Positions 33,841 to 43,183 of a stretch of 64,000 bases of DNA are shown here, in pieces. Origin of the DNA: JAPLJC01 sp052326585 (GTDB taxonomy: Bacteria > Desulfobacterota > Desulfobaccia > Desulfobaccales > 0-14-0-80-60-11); assembly GCA_052326585.1 (NCBI GenBank), contig JBKQLU010000063.1:1-64000 (forward strand), read 5' to 3'. Position numbers and translations under genes: made by a program. The notes under the pieces are model-generated. The model was not told the origin of the DNA, made no database searches, and saw nothing but the letters and a program-made list of their open reading frames with translations. How positions within the stretch are numbered: position 1 is the first letter of the stretch; each line of letters opens with the position of its first letter.

Positions 33841-34298
33841 CGGGTCCTCTTACACCTCCCTAACGGGCATTTTTTGACCATAACACAAAACCCCGGCGGG
33901 ATAAAGCCGCTTCCCCGCAAAAAGACGGGGACTGGCCACTGCATACTCGTTAATTCCGGGTGGAGGGGCTGGCGGCCGGCTAAACCCGGATAGGTTGGTC
34001 CGATAAGCAAACTCTGATTTTTCTTTAGAGCGTCGGGCTGGTTTTGGAAAAAATAACCTGAACAAAACAGAAATCTAACACGCAATTTATAACTTATTCC
34101 TGTTCGGAGGCCGGGTCCCTGCTTCGAGGTGGGGTCCAGTCTCAGCAAATTTTCCAGGCACAAATTCTTATCAAAATAAATTTTTCCCCCGGCGGCTCCC
34201 AATATTGGGCAAGAGCCCAGTCCATCACTTTCCCAAACCCTGGCGGCGAAGGGGCCGGTAAGAAACAGTTCAATCTCTTCTCACCTAAGGAGACATCC
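33841..34298. other. divergent intergenic region paaK/pstS
   Basis: This 458-base gap between divergent operons must hold both promoters. It contains a perfect 12-base palindrome CCCAATATTGGG (34198-34209), AT-rich stretches near 34020-34110 and 34160-34190, and no gene. I could not see a convincing repeated Pho-box motif. Confidence 0.5.
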
Positions 34299-35348
34299 AT
34301 GCAGAAAAATTATCGAGGCGCTTTAGGCTTTCTTCTTACCCTGGTGGCCTTAGGCCTGGTCGTGGCGTTTGCCGCAGCCAGCGCTTTCGCTGACCAGACC
34401 CGGATAGTGGGATCAGGGGCCACTTTCCCGTTTCCGCTCTATAGCACCTGGTTCAAGGATTACAACACGCTGCACCCTGACATCCTGGTGGATTACCAGG
34501 GCAAAGGGAGCGGCGCCGGGATCAAGGATTTCATCAACCACACGGTCGATTTTGCCGCCAGCGACGCGGCCATGACTGACGCCGAGATGGCGGAGGTGAA
34601 AGAAGGCGTGCAGTTGCTGCCCATGACCGCGGGGACGATCGTGTTGGGCTACAATCTGCCCGGCAACCCCCAAGGCTTGAAGCTGAGCCGGGAGGTGTAT
34701 CCCAAGATTTTCCTGGCCGAGATCAAGAATTGGAATGACCCGCTCATAGCCAAAGACAATCCGAACCTCAAGCTTCCCGACCTGCCCATCACCGTGGTGC
34801 GCCGGGCTGACGCCAGCGGCACCAATTTCGTTTTTACCAAGCACTTAAGCGCCATCAGCGAGGCTTGGGCCAAGGGCCCCGGGTTCGGCACCACGGTGGT
34901 CTGGCCCGGCAGCGACAAGATCGTGGCGGCCCCCAAGAATGACGGAGTGACGGCAACGATCAAACAGACCCCTGGCGCCATCGGCTATGTCGAATACGGC
35001 TATGCCCTGCTGACCAAGATGAATATGGCGGAGCTGCAGAATAAAGCCGGCAAATTTGTGGCGCCTACCGAACAGAGCGGCGCCGAAGCCCTGTCGCATG
35101 CCGTCTTACCTGAGGACATGCGGGTGTGGCTCTCCGACCCGGAAGGTGACGGTTCCTACCCTATCGCCACCTTCACCTGGATGCTGTTCTACAAGAAATA
35201 CGATGATGCCAATAAGCTCAAAGCCATCCATGACATCATTAATTACGGTCTCAGCGATGGCCAAAAGAGCGCCGGCAAAATGGGCTATATTCCCTTGCCG
35301 CCCGACGTGGTGGCAAAGGTCCAAAAGGCGGCTGAAAGCATTAAGTGA
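34299..35348 (+). CDS. pstS: phosphate ABC transporter substrate-binding protein
   Basis: A 349-residue secreted phosphate receptor with a signal peptide (hydrophobic 10-30, AFA cleavage region). Phosphate-contact motifs are present: GSGATFPFPLYSTW (about 39-52), YQGKGSGAGIKDF and VVRRADASGTNFVFT. TAAGGAGACATCC precedes the ATG. It opens the pst operon pstS-pstC-pstA-pstB-pstS2, presumably induced by phosphate limitation. Confidence 0.95.
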   Translation: MQKNYRGALGFLLTLVALGLVVAFAAASAFADQTRIVGSGATFPFPLYSTWFKDYNTLHPDILVDYQGKGSGAGIKDFINHTVDFAASDAAMTDAEMAEVKEGVQLLPMTAGTIVLGYNLPGNPQGLKLSREVYPKIFLAEIKNWNDPLIAKDNPNLKLPDLPITVVRRADASGTNFVFTKHLSAISEAWAKGPGFGTTVVWPGSDKIVAAPKNDGVTATIKQTPGAIGYVEYGYALLTKMNMAELQNKAGKFVAPTEQSGAEALSHAVLPEDMRVWLSDPEGDGSYPIATFTWMLFYKKYDDANKLKAIHDIINYGLSDGQKSAGKMGYIPLPPDVVAKVQKAAESIK

Positions 35349-35384
35349 CCAGGCCGCGGCATCTCGCACCAGCCGAAGGGGGCG

Positions 35385-35407
35385 AACCCTGCGGATGAGG
35401 CAGGGTT
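35385..35407 (+). terminator. intercistronic hairpin between pstS and pstC
   Basis: AACCCTGC (35385-35392) pairs with GCAGGGTT (35400-35407) around a seven-base loop, followed by only a short TCT. It probably attenuates transcription or protects the pstS 3' end, so that binding protein is made in excess; it is too weak in U residues to be a full terminator. Confidence 0.5.
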
Positions 35408-35503
35408 TCTGGCCCCTTCCGGCCGGGGAGGCTGCTGCCGCAGTTGCGGGGCCGGCATTGGGGTTGGGGAAGGCCCCCGGCCATTCTCAGTGGAGGTAGC
35501 TTG

Positions 35504-36475
35504 ATGGCGAAGAGACAATTAGTGCGGGTGGTCGTTTCAGGCGACAGGATATCGTCTGCCCCGACAAAGAGTGAAGAAATATGGGATACGGGCTTCCATT
35601 TTCTTACCCGTGCCTGTACGTGGCTGGTGATCCTTTTGTTATTTTTCATTCTCGTGCAGATCGGACGCCAGGCCCTGCCCGCCATGAGCCATTATGGAGT
35701 GAAATTTCTCACCGACCAATCCTGGGACGTCCACCAGGGGAAGTTCGGCGTCCTGCCACAGATTTGGGGAACGCTCTACAGTTCCTTCCTGGCGCTGGTC
35801 ATCGGCGGTTTTCTCGGCGTTACCGTCGCCATCTTTCTGACTCAGGACTTTATGCCGCACGGCCTGCAATTGGTCTTCAAGAGCATCATAGAGCTCCTGG
35901 CCGCGATTCCCAGCGTGGTCTATGGCCTGTGGGGGATTTTCGTGCTGATTCCCCTCATCCGGCCTTATTGTGAGTGGTTCCACGACAAAGCCAGTTGGAT
36001 ACCGTTTTTCGGCACCTCGCTGGCGGGACCGGGGATGCTGCCGGCTGCACTGGTTCTGGCAATTATGATTCTGCCGACGGTGGCCGCCATCTCCCAGGAT
36101 TCGCTTTTGGCCATACCCTATAAGGTCAAGGAAGCGGCGTACGGCATCGGCGCCACCCGCTGGGAAGCCATCCTCAAGGTCATGCTGCCCACTGCTTCCC
36201 ATGGAATTTTCGGAGGCCTGGTCCTGGGTCTCGGCCGGGCCTTGGGGGAGACTATGGCCCTGGCCATGCTGGTGGGCAACTCGAATCAGATAACCCTGTC
36301 CCTGTTTTCACCCGCCAATACCCTGGCAGCCTTATTAGCCTTGAACTTTCCCGAAGCCGGCACCATTGAGACGCACGCATTGATGTTTGCCGCGGTGGTC
36401 CTCCTCCTTATCACTCTAATCGTCAATATGGTGGGACAGGCCATTATTACCCTGACCAGCCAACAGCGGAGTTAA
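35504..36475 (+). CDS. pstC: phosphate ABC transporter permease
   Basis: A 323-residue inner-membrane permease with about six spans. IIELLAAIPSVVYGLWGIFV and the cytoplasmic EAA-type loop KEAAYGIGATRWEAILKVML are PstC hallmarks, as is LGRALGETMALAMLVGN. The ATG at 35504 follows GTGGAGGTAGCTTG; the longer frame starts in the intergenic hairpin. pstA follows four bases after its stop. Confidence 0.95.
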   Translation: MAKRQLVRVVVSGDRISSAPTKSEEIWDTGFHFLTRACTWLVILLLFFILVQIGRQALPAMSHYGVKFLTDQSWDVHQGKFGVLPQIWGTLYSSFLALVIGGFLGVTVAIFLTQDFMPHGLQLVFKSIIELLAAIPSVVYGLWGIFVLIPLIRPYCEWFHDKASWIPFFGTSLAGPGMLPAALVLAIMILPTVAAISQDSLLAIPYKVKEAAYGIGATRWEAILKVMLPTASHGIFGGLVLGLGRALGETMALAMLVGNSNQITLSLFSPANTLAALLALNFPEAGTIETHALMFAAVVLLLITLIVNMVGQAIITLTSQQRS

Positions 36476-36479
36476 GCAC

Positions 36480-37460
36480 ATGAGCCAGACCCAATTGGCC
36501 CCCGCGGCGCCTGCGGAAGAGGCTCCGCCGAATTTAGAGCGATCACTTTGGGAGCGGCGCTCCCTGATCAGCGGCAGTCTGAGTTTGGCTACCTGGATTA
36601 TGGCGATCATTGCCTGTTTTCCTCTCTTTTCCGTGCTGATCATGCTGATTATCCGGGGCAGCCGCAGACTCTCCTGGCAACTCTTCACTCAATTGCCGCC
36701 CACCGCCTTCGATGTCGGCGGCGGCTTCGGCAACGCCATCCTGGGAACCGTGGTCATGGTGGGCATCGGCATGCTGGTGAGCGTGCCCATCGGCATCTTA
36801 TCCGCGGTTTTCCTGGCTGAGTTCTCCCCGGACAGCAGGGTCTCTCAGATAGCCAGGTTTTGCATCAAGACTTTAACGGGGCTGCCCTCCATCCTGGCGG
36901 GGGTTTTCGCCTATGCCGCGGTGGTCCTGGTGACCGGCACCTATTCGGCCCCGGCCGGGGGGATTGCCCTGTCGCTGCTCATGATACCCACGGTGATTTT
37001 GACCGCGGAAGAAGCCATGAAAATGGTGCCGCGCATCATGAAAGACGCCGCCCACGGCATGGGGTGCACGCACAGCCAGGTGGTCTCCAAGGTGATCATT
37101 CCCACTGCCATGCCGGGAATCATCACCGGCGTGATGCTGGCGGTAGCCCGGGCTGCCGGGGAGACCGCGCCGCTGTTGTTTACCGCCCTCTTCAGCGAAT
37201 ATTGGCTCTTTCAAGGCGGCAAGATCAGTCTGATGAAGCCCACGGCCTCGTTGGCGGTGTTGATTTATAACTTCTCCGGCATGCCCTATGAGAACCAGAT
37301 TGAACTGGCCTGGGCCGCGTCCCTGGTCCTGGTCTTTCTGGTCCTCATCCTGAACCTGGTAAGCCGGGCCATAGGCCAACGGCAGAATTACATCGTGACG
37401 ATGCTGCTGGTGGTCAGAAAGATGATAGTCAAGGACAAGGCCAAAGGAGAGACCCAATGA
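36480..37460 (+). CDS. pstA: phosphate ABC transporter permease
   Basis: A 326-residue inner-membrane permease partner of PstC. It has LTGLPSILAGVFAYAAVVLV, the EAA loop KDAAHGMGCTHSQVVSKVII, and AVARAAGETAPLLFTALFSE. A charged cytoplasmic N terminus of about 30 residues precedes the first span. Its stop overlaps the pstB start (ATGA), so the two are translationally coupled. Confidence 0.95.
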   Translation: MSQTQLAPAAPAEEAPPNLERSLWERRSLISGSLSLATWIMAIIACFPLFSVLIMLIIRGSRRLSWQLFTQLPPTAFDVGGGFGNAILGTVVMVGIGMLVSVPIGILSAVFLAEFSPDSRVSQIARFCIKTLTGLPSILAGVFAYAAVVLVTGTYSAPAGGIALSLLMIPTVILTAEEAMKMVPRIMKDAAHGMGCTHSQVVSKVIIPTAMPGIITGVMLAVARAAGETAPLLFTALFSEYWLFQGGKISLMKPTASLAVLIYNFSGMPYENQIELAWAASLVLVFLVLILNLVSRAIGQRQNYIVTMLLVVRKMIVKDKAKGETQ

Positions 37461-38290
37461 AGGTGCCCATAGAGGCAGAAATTAACGATGGAGCTGCTTC
37501 TCCGGATGCCGCGGCAGCCGCAGTGGCGATCCAGTGTAAGATTAACGAGCTGTACTACGGGGATTTTTTGGCGGTCCGGGACAGCCATGTCAATATCAAC
37601 CAAAAAAGGATCACCGGTTTTATCGGCCCTTCCGGCTGCGGCAAAAGCACCGTCTTACGGTGCATCAACCGGATGAACGACCTGATCCGGTCATTTAAAT
37701 TCACGGGCGAGCTTCTGTTTTACGGCATAGATATCTATGCCCCCAAGATTGATCCCGTCACGGTGCGCCGCCACATCGGCATGGTGTTCCAGCAGCCCAA
37801 TCCCTTCTTCATGAGCATTTACGATAATGTGGCCTTTGGCTTGCGTCTGAACCGGTTCAAAGGGGTTATGGAGGAGAAGGTGGAACATGCCTTGACCCGG
37901 GCCGGACTATGGCACGAAGTCAAAGACAAGCTCAGGAATAACGGTTTATCGCTTTCGGGCGGGCAGCAGCAAAGGCTCTGCATTGCCCGGGCCATTGCCA
38001 CTGAACCCCCGGTGCTGCTCATGGATGAGCCCTGCTCCGCCCTCGATCCCATCGCCACCCGCATCATCGAGGAGCTGATGCTCGAGCTCAAGGAAAAATA
38101 TACCATTGCCATTGTTACCCATAATATGCAGCAAGCTACCCGGGTGGCGGACGAGACCGCCTTCTTTTCCGTGGACATCTCCCAGGGGGGGCGGACCGGT
38201 TACCTGGTGGAATTTGGGCCTACCGCCCAGGTTTTTGAGAACCCGAGAGAGGAATTAACCAAGAAGTACATCAGCGGGCAATTCAGCTAG
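37457..38290 (+). CDS. pstB: phosphate ABC transporter ATP-binding protein
   Basis: A 277-residue ATPase. Walker A is GPSGCGKST (about 56-64), then LRCINRMNDLI, the signature LSGGQQQRLCIARAIATEPP and Walker B LLMDEPCSALDPIATR. It energises phosphate import through PstCA. The first 30 residues are an Ala-rich extension. The phoU gene usual after pstB is replaced here by a second binding protein. Confidence 0.96.
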   Translation: MKVPIEAEINDGAASPDAAAAAVAIQCKINELYYGDFLAVRDSHVNINQKRITGFIGPSGCGKSTVLRCINRMNDLIRSFKFTGELLFYGIDIYAPKIDPVTVRRHIGMVFQQPNPFFMSIYDNVAFGLRLNRFKGVMEEKVEHALTRAGLWHEVKDKLRNNGLSLSGGQQQRLCIARAIATEPPVLLMDEPCSALDPIATRIIEELMLELKEKYTIAIVTHNMQQATRVADETAFFSVDISQGGRTGYLVEFGPTAQVFENPREELTKKYISGQFS

Positions 38291-38307
38291 ACTGCGGGGT
38301 GCATCCC

Positions 38308-39360
38308 ATGATCGCCAACCGTTGGACCGCGGCCCTGATGGTCGTCTTGGTATCCGGGCTGCTGGCCTCCTGCCAGCGCCAGGTTAAAGAGGCCGAATCG
38401 CCGAAAATCAAAATCTCCGGGGCTGGGGCAACCTTTCCGGCCCCGCTCTATAAGATCTGGATCGAGACATATCAAAAAGCCCACAAAGATGTGGCGATCA
38501 GCTATGACGCGGTGGGAAGCGGTGAAGGCATCAAGCGCTTTCAGAATCAAGAAGTAGACTTCGGGGCCAGTGATGCCGCCATGAGCGATGAGCAGATGGA
38601 TAAGGTCGCCCGGGGCGTAAAACTGATTCCCGCCACCGCCGGCACCATCGTACTGCTTTATAACCTGAAAGGCCTGGCGGGTCCCTTGAAGCTGCCGCGG
38701 GAAGTCTATGTGGACATCTTCTCGGGAAAGATAAAGATGTGGAACGATCCCCGCATCACTCAGGCCAATCCTGGCCTGAACCTGCCGGCCAATGCCATCA
38801 TCCTGGTCACCCGGCTGGATAGCAGCGGCACCACCTTTGCGTTCACCAACCACCTGAGCGCCATCAGCCCGACCTGGCGCGATCAGGGGCCAGGGGTCGG
38901 CACCTATGTCCAATGGCCGGTAAATTCCATGACGGCAAAGGGAAACGAAGGCGTGGCAGGCCGTATCAAGCTCACCGATGGCGCTATCGGCTATGTGGAA
39001 TACGGTTATGCCCAGCGCGCCGGCCTGCCTATGGCCTGGCTGGAGAACAAAGCCGGGAACTTTATCGAGCCCACTCTGGATAGTGGCCGGGATACCTTAG
39101 TGAATACGCAACAAGACATGCCTGCCAATTTGCGCATGTTTTCCCCGGATCCACCCGGGAAAAGCTCTTACCCCCTGGTGACCTATAGCTGGATTCTGCT
39201 TTACGGCAGTTATCCGGATACAGAAAAAGGCGCCGTGGTCAAAGACTTTGTTAAATGGGGCATTACCGACGGACAGAGTTATGCCGAATCTTTAGGCTAT
39301 TGCCCCTTGCCGGATTTTATCAGGGGGCTGGCGACCAAGGCCATTGCAGAGACCAAGTAG
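38308..39360 (+). CDS. pstS: second phosphate-binding lipoprotein, PstS family
   Basis: A 350-residue PstS-type receptor with a lipobox LLASC (Cys about 23), so it is anchored while the first PstS is predicted to be soluble. Phosphate motifs are kept: GAGATFPAPLYKIW, YDAVGSGEGIKRF and VTRLDSSGTTFAFT. The ATG at 38308 is preferred; a GTG three codons earlier is also possible. It lies 17 bases after pstB. A second receptor with different affinity in one operon is unusual. Confidence 0.92.
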   Translation: MIANRWTAALMVVLVSGLLASCQRQVKEAESPKIKISGAGATFPAPLYKIWIETYQKAHKDVAISYDAVGSGEGIKRFQNQEVDFGASDAAMSDEQMDKVARGVKLIPATAGTIVLLYNLKGLAGPLKLPREVYVDIFSGKIKMWNDPRITQANPGLNLPANAIILVTRLDSSGTTFAFTNHLSAISPTWRDQGPGVGTYVQWPVNSMTAKGNEGVAGRIKLTDGAIGYVEYGYAQRAGLPMAWLENKAGNFIEPTLDSGRDTLVNTQQDMPANLRMFSPDPPGKSSYPLVTYSWILLYGSYPDTEKGAVVKDFVKWGITDGQSYAESLGYCPLPDFIRGLATKAIAETK

Positions 39361-39364
39361 AGGT

Positions 39365-39395
39365 AGAGGGCGCCCGATCCCGGAAAGCGCCCTCT
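39365..39395 (+). terminator. strong hairpin at the end of the pst operon
   Basis: The 9-bp stem AGAGGGCGC/GCGCCCTCT closes a 13-base loop five bases after the second pstS. There is no clear U-run, so it may act as an RNA-stability element or weak terminator. Confidence 0.5.
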
Positions 39396-39572
39396 CCAGG
39401 CAACCAAAAGGGCTGCGCCCACCGCCTCGGTCATTATTTTTGCAGTCTCTTCTGGTTCCCGCCGGGATCGGCAAGTGGCTGTTTTCTATTATAAGTCTCC
39501 TTACCTTCTCATCGCCCACCTTGCTTTGGCGTATCATATGCTTATCCAATAATTAAGGAGGCAAAAACTGCT

Positions 39573-41591
39573 ATGCGCCCTGGTCAGTATGTGCAAAAAA
39601 CGGTTTCTTCCCTCTTATTGGCGGTGCTGGCGATTTGCGGCGCTCACCTGTGGATGGCCTTAAGCGCCAGCGCCGGCTCCCTGCCGGTAAAAGATCCCTC
39701 CCAGGAAGGGTTGAAATCCGTTAGCGGTGGTATCCGGAACCTCATCGACATCGGCCAGATCTATGCCGCCGTCAAAGATGGCGACGACCGGGGCTTGCTC
39801 CTGGACCTCACCGGGATTACCACCCTGTTGGATGGCAGCCCGGTCGATCCGGGAAAAATCTATGGGGCCATTTATGTGGGGCCATATCCCATGGAGAGCA
39901 GGTCTTCCGATTACGATATGAAGCGCTTCCGCCAGAAGTCCGCCATCCAGGGTGGCAAGGGCAGGCTGGAGTTGGCCAGTCTCCTTAAACCCGGTGAAAA
40001 CAGCGAAGGCTGGACCGATGCTGGCGTGGTGGCCCTGCGGGTGGCTCTTGTCCTGGAGACGGCTGGCCCGGACCGGCAACTGGGCGTATATGACACCTTC
40101 GTGAGATTCAAAAAAATCGGCAATACCTTCAGCAAGCGGCCTGTGATCAGTGAAGGGCCGCTGGTGAACCTCGTCCGGAGCGATGACTACGGCAACATCG
40201 TGATCTCCTTTAAAACCTGGGAAGAGGTGGCGGGCAAGGTGCTCTTGGCAGGCGGCCGCGAATTTGCCGACCCGGGGCCGACTCGCCGGCACGAGATCGC
40301 GGTCACCGGACTCAAACCCCAGCAGACTTACCGCTACCGGGTGGCGCTGGATGATTATCAAACCAGGTGGTACACCGTGCACACCGCACCCAGGCCGGGG
40401 GCAGGGCCTGTCAGCTTCGCCTTCATGGGGGACAGCCGGGAGGGAGTTGGGGGCGGCGAGCAGAATTTCATGGGCCTCAATCTTGAAGCTATGAAGTACG
40501 CCATGCGCTTCGCCTACCGGCAAGGCGCGGATCTGGTGCTCATGGCCGGGGACCTGACCAACGGCTATACTTCCAGCCAGGAGGATTACCAGACGGAACT
40601 ATATGCCTGGAAACAGGCGGCGTCGGATTTCTGGCATGAGCGTCCGGTCTACGTGGGCATGGGCAACCACGAATCCCTGCAGAAGAAATTTAGAGATGGG
40701 ACCAAGGAAGACCTGGAAATGGACCGGTGGCCCTACGCCGAAGAAAGCGCCGAGGCGATTTTTGCCGCGGAATTTCTCAATCCGGAAAACGGTCCGGCCC
40801 CGGCCGATCCCCGGCGTCCTCCCTACCGCAGAAATGTCTATGCCTTCCAATATGGTCCGGTGCGGTTCATCGCCTTTAACGACACCTATTGGATGAGCAA
40901 CCCCTGGGAGGTTGCGAAGCGCTTTGGGGGCTCCCCGGAAGGCTATGTCATGGAAGACCAGTTTGACTGGATCAAGAGCGAGGTGGATCGGGCCGACAAG
41001 GACCCCACCGTGCAATACATCATTCTGTTCACCCATGAGCCGCTGTTACCCGATGGGGCCCACGTGAAGGATTCCATGTGGCACCAGGGCGACAACCAGG
41101 TCCGGGCCTATGTGGCCGACGGCGCCGGCGCGCCGGCTGCTGCAGGTCCTGGCGTCATCGAGATGCGCAATAAGTTGATCAGGCTGGCCTGCCAGAGCCC
41201 CAAGGTGGCTGCCATGCTGGGATCCCACGAACACGCCTACCACCGGATTTTGGTAAATAATCAGGTGCCGCTGGGCGATCCGGCCCGGGATGGGCAGACC
41301 ATTGCCCCAGAAAGCGCCTCGCCGCTCCCGGACCTTACCCATCCCACCTGGTTCATAACTTCCGGGGGGCTTGGTGCTCCCTACTACTCAGAAATGCCGG
41401 CTCCCTGGAATCTCTACTGGAAGAAACGGAGCGGCGCCGCCCGGCCGCCGGAGTTTGCCTTCTCCTCCCAGGAGAACCTGGCGGTTTTCAAGGCGGGCCG
41501 CAAAGGTATCTCCATGACGGTCTACAACGCCTCCGGGCAGGTGCTCGACCGGATCGACAACCTGATGGCGGTGCGGGAAGGGGTCCATTAG
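39573..41591 (+). CDS. secreted calcineurin-like metallophosphoesterase (purple acid phosphatase type)
   Basis: A 672-residue exported protein: signal peptide (about 1-35), an N-terminal domain of about 160 residues without assigned family, a fibronectin-like domain (about 190-270, ending TYRYRVALDDYQTRWYTVHT), then the metallophosphoesterase domain. Metal-binding motifs are in order: FMGDSREG, MAGDLTNG, GMGNHES, FTHEPLLP and GSHEHAYHR. AAGGAGGCAAAAACTGCT precedes the ATG. Its position after pst suggests release of phosphate from organic esters under phosphate limitation; the true substrate is unproven. Its stop codon overlaps the stop of the convergent GH3 gene. Confidence 0.87.
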   Translation: MRPGQYVQKTVSSLLLAVLAICGAHLWMALSASAGSLPVKDPSQEGLKSVSGGIRNLIDIGQIYAAVKDGDDRGLLLDLTGITTLLDGSPVDPGKIYGAIYVGPYPMESRSSDYDMKRFRQKSAIQGGKGRLELASLLKPGENSEGWTDAGVVALRVALVLETAGPDRQLGVYDTFVRFKKIGNTFSKRPVISEGPLVNLVRSDDYGNIVISFKTWEEVAGKVLLAGGREFADPGPTRRHEIAVTGLKPQQTYRYRVALDDYQTRWYTVHTAPRPGAGPVSFAFMGDSREGVGGGEQNFMGLNLEAMKYAMRFAYRQGADLVLMAGDLTNGYTSSQEDYQTELYAWKQAASDFWHERPVYVGMGNHESLQKKFRDGTKEDLEMDRWPYAEESAEAIFAAEFLNPENGPAPADPRRPPYRRNVYAFQYGPVRFIAFNDTYWMSNPWEVAKRFGGSPEGYVMEDQFDWIKSEVDRADKDPTVQYIILFTHEPLLPDGAHVKDSMWHQGDNQVRAYVADGAGAPAAAGPGVIEMRNKLIRLACQSPKVAAMLGSHEHAYHRILVNNQVPLGDPARDGQTIAPESASPLPDLTHPTWFITSGGLGAPYYSEMPAPWNLYWKKRSGAARPPEFAFSSQENLAVFKAGRKGISMTVYNASGQVLDRIDNLMAVREGVH

Positions 41592-43129
41592 ACCGGGAGG
41601 TCACTTCCGACCGCCGGGCAGATTTTTTCAATAGCAGCCCGGATCTGGCAGGCTCTCCAGCCGAAAGCGGTGAGAACCGCAACGCCTCTTTGGATATAGT
41701 CCGCGTCATAAGGGTCGCGCAACAGGTCGACCACCAGCTTCCCGGCGGCCTCTTGGAGCGCCTCCAACAGTCTTTTATTGGAGTGGTAGAGATGGGCGTC
41801 GAAGCAGAAGAGGATGGTCAGGTCCGAGTTTCGGGAGAGGTGCACCGCCCTGTGAATCTCTGCCTCCGCCGGCTCGATGGAGACGATTTGGATATCGGGA
41901 GCGAGGCCGAATTTTCTAAACTCCTTCCGGACGAACTCCCGCTCCGGCAAGACTTCCCTTTCAACCATGATGTGAGCAGCGAAAGAGGAAAATTGCGGGA
42001 AAATAACGGCAATCTTTTTATCTGCGGCCTGCAGCGGAATCAGTCTTCTCTCATCTGCGAGCACCTGAACCGCTTCACGGCAGATCCTTTCCGCCAGAAT
42101 AGCGCCTTCTCTTTCGGCACCGGGTTCTCCCCCGGCGTATCTTCTTTCTCTCTTTAATTTCAATCTGCCGATCCGCGCCGCGCTCTCCTCCAGTTCCGTA
42201 AGGGGAAGCCGCTTGCTGCGATAGGCCTCGAGAAGTTGATAGTAAACCTCTTTCTGGGCCTCCAGGTCATGACAGACCAGCAGCAGATCATGTCCCGCCC
42301 GCGCCGCTAAAATCCCCGCTTCGCCGATGGGACAGATCGCTTTGATCGCCCCCATTTCCAGATCGTCGCTGGCAATGACGCCCTGAAAGCCGAGCTCCTG
42401 GCGGAGGCAATCGTAAATAATTCTTCTGGAAAAGGTGGCGATCCTTTGGGGATCGGGATCGAGTTGGGGATAATAGGGGTGGGAAGACATCAGCAGATCG
42501 ACCCCGGTTTGGATCGCCTTCACGAAGGGCTGCAGGTGCACCGCCCGCATCTCCTGCCAGGTAGAGGCGATGACCGGCAGTCCCAGATGGGCATCTACGG
42601 GCGCATGACCCTTGCCGGGAAAATGCTTGGCGCAGGCCGAGAGTCCACCCTGCTGCATTCCCGAGATCCGCGCCGCGCCCAGCTCCGCAACCAGTTTCCA
42701 GTCGTTGCCATAGGAACGTATGCCGATATTGGGGCTGTAAGCCCCGGTCAGGACATCGAGAACCGGCGCCAGATTTACGTCCAGCCCCAGCCTTCTCAGT
42801 TCCTTCGCCTCGATCTCGCCCTGCTTCCTGGCATAGGCGCGGTTGCCGGCGTGCCCGACCGCCAGATTATCCGGGAACACGGTAATGCCGTCCCGGAACA
42901 TGATGACCCGCCCGCCTTCATGGTCTGCGGTCACCAGCAGTCTGCGGCCGAGGGCCTCTTCCAGGCCGGTGATCAGTCTTTTAATCTGCTCTGGAGAGTC
43001 AAAATTGATCCGGTAGAGAATCAGCCCGCCCGCCTGCAGCTCCTGAAAATGGCGGACAATCTCCGGCGTGACCCTGGTTCCGGGGATGCCGATGACCAAA
43101 CGTTGTCCCACAAGTTCTGCCAGTTCCAT
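41588..43129 (-). CDS. glycoside hydrolase family 3 (beta-N-acetylhexosaminidase, NagZ-like)
   Basis: A 513-residue GH3 enzyme. The NagZ-like features are TADHEGGRVIMFRDGITVFP, the KHFPGKG catalytic His motif (about residues 168-174), DLLMSSHPYYP and the nucleophile loop VIASDDLEMGAIK. It has no signal peptide, so it acts in the cytoplasm, probably on muropeptide or chitin disaccharides. The C-terminal domain of about 170 residues is longer than in NagZ (about 340), as in the two-domain type. The ATG lacks a strong ribosome site. It is divergent from a sodium/solute symporter that may import its substrate. Confidence 0.88.
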   Translation of the reverse strand: MELAELVGQRLVIGIPGTRVTPEIVRHFQELQAGGLILYRINFDSPEQIKRLITGLEEALGRRLLVTADHEGGRVIMFRDGITVFPDNLAVGHAGNRAYARKQGEIEAKELRRLGLDVNLAPVLDVLTGAYSPNIGIRSYGNDWKLVAELGAARISGMQQGGLSACAKHFPGKGHAPVDAHLGLPVIASTWQEMRAVHLQPFVKAIQTGVDLLMSSHPYYPQLDPDPQRIATFSRRIIYDCLRQELGFQGVIASDDLEMGAIKAICPIGEAGILAARAGHDLLLVCHDLEAQKEVYYQLLEAYRSKRLPLTELEESAARIGRLKLKRERRYAGGEPGAEREGAILAERICREAVQVLADERRLIPLQAADKKIAVIFPQFSSFAAHIMVEREVLPEREFVRKEFRKFGLAPDIQIVSIEPAEAEIHRAVHLSRNSDLTILFCFDAHLYHSNKRLLEALQEAAGKLVVDLLRDPYDADYIQRGVAVLTAFGWRACQIRAAIEKICPAVGSDLPV

Positions 43130-43144
43130 GGTGAGATCATTCTA

Positions 43145-43179
43145 ACCAGACAAAAATTTTTTTGATACGATAGTCTGGT
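43145..43179. promoter_or_regulatory. inverted repeat in the GH3/symporter divergent promoter
   Basis: ACCAGAC (43145-43151) and GTCTGGT (43173-43179) are perfect inverted arms with 21 bases between, in a gap of only 54 bases between two start codons. Placed between divergent genes, it could be an operator for a repressor or activator acting on both. Confidence 0.5.
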
Positions 43180-43183
43180 CATT

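Noticed and set aside
32101..33993. A 630-residue frame opposite paaK and the ACT gene
   Set aside because: It spans antisense of two recognised genes and the gap between them, with no motifs.
41588..41591. Overlap of the phosphatase and GH3 genes as a sign of error
   Set aside because: The convergent stops overlap by four bases only, which is normal and needs no correction.
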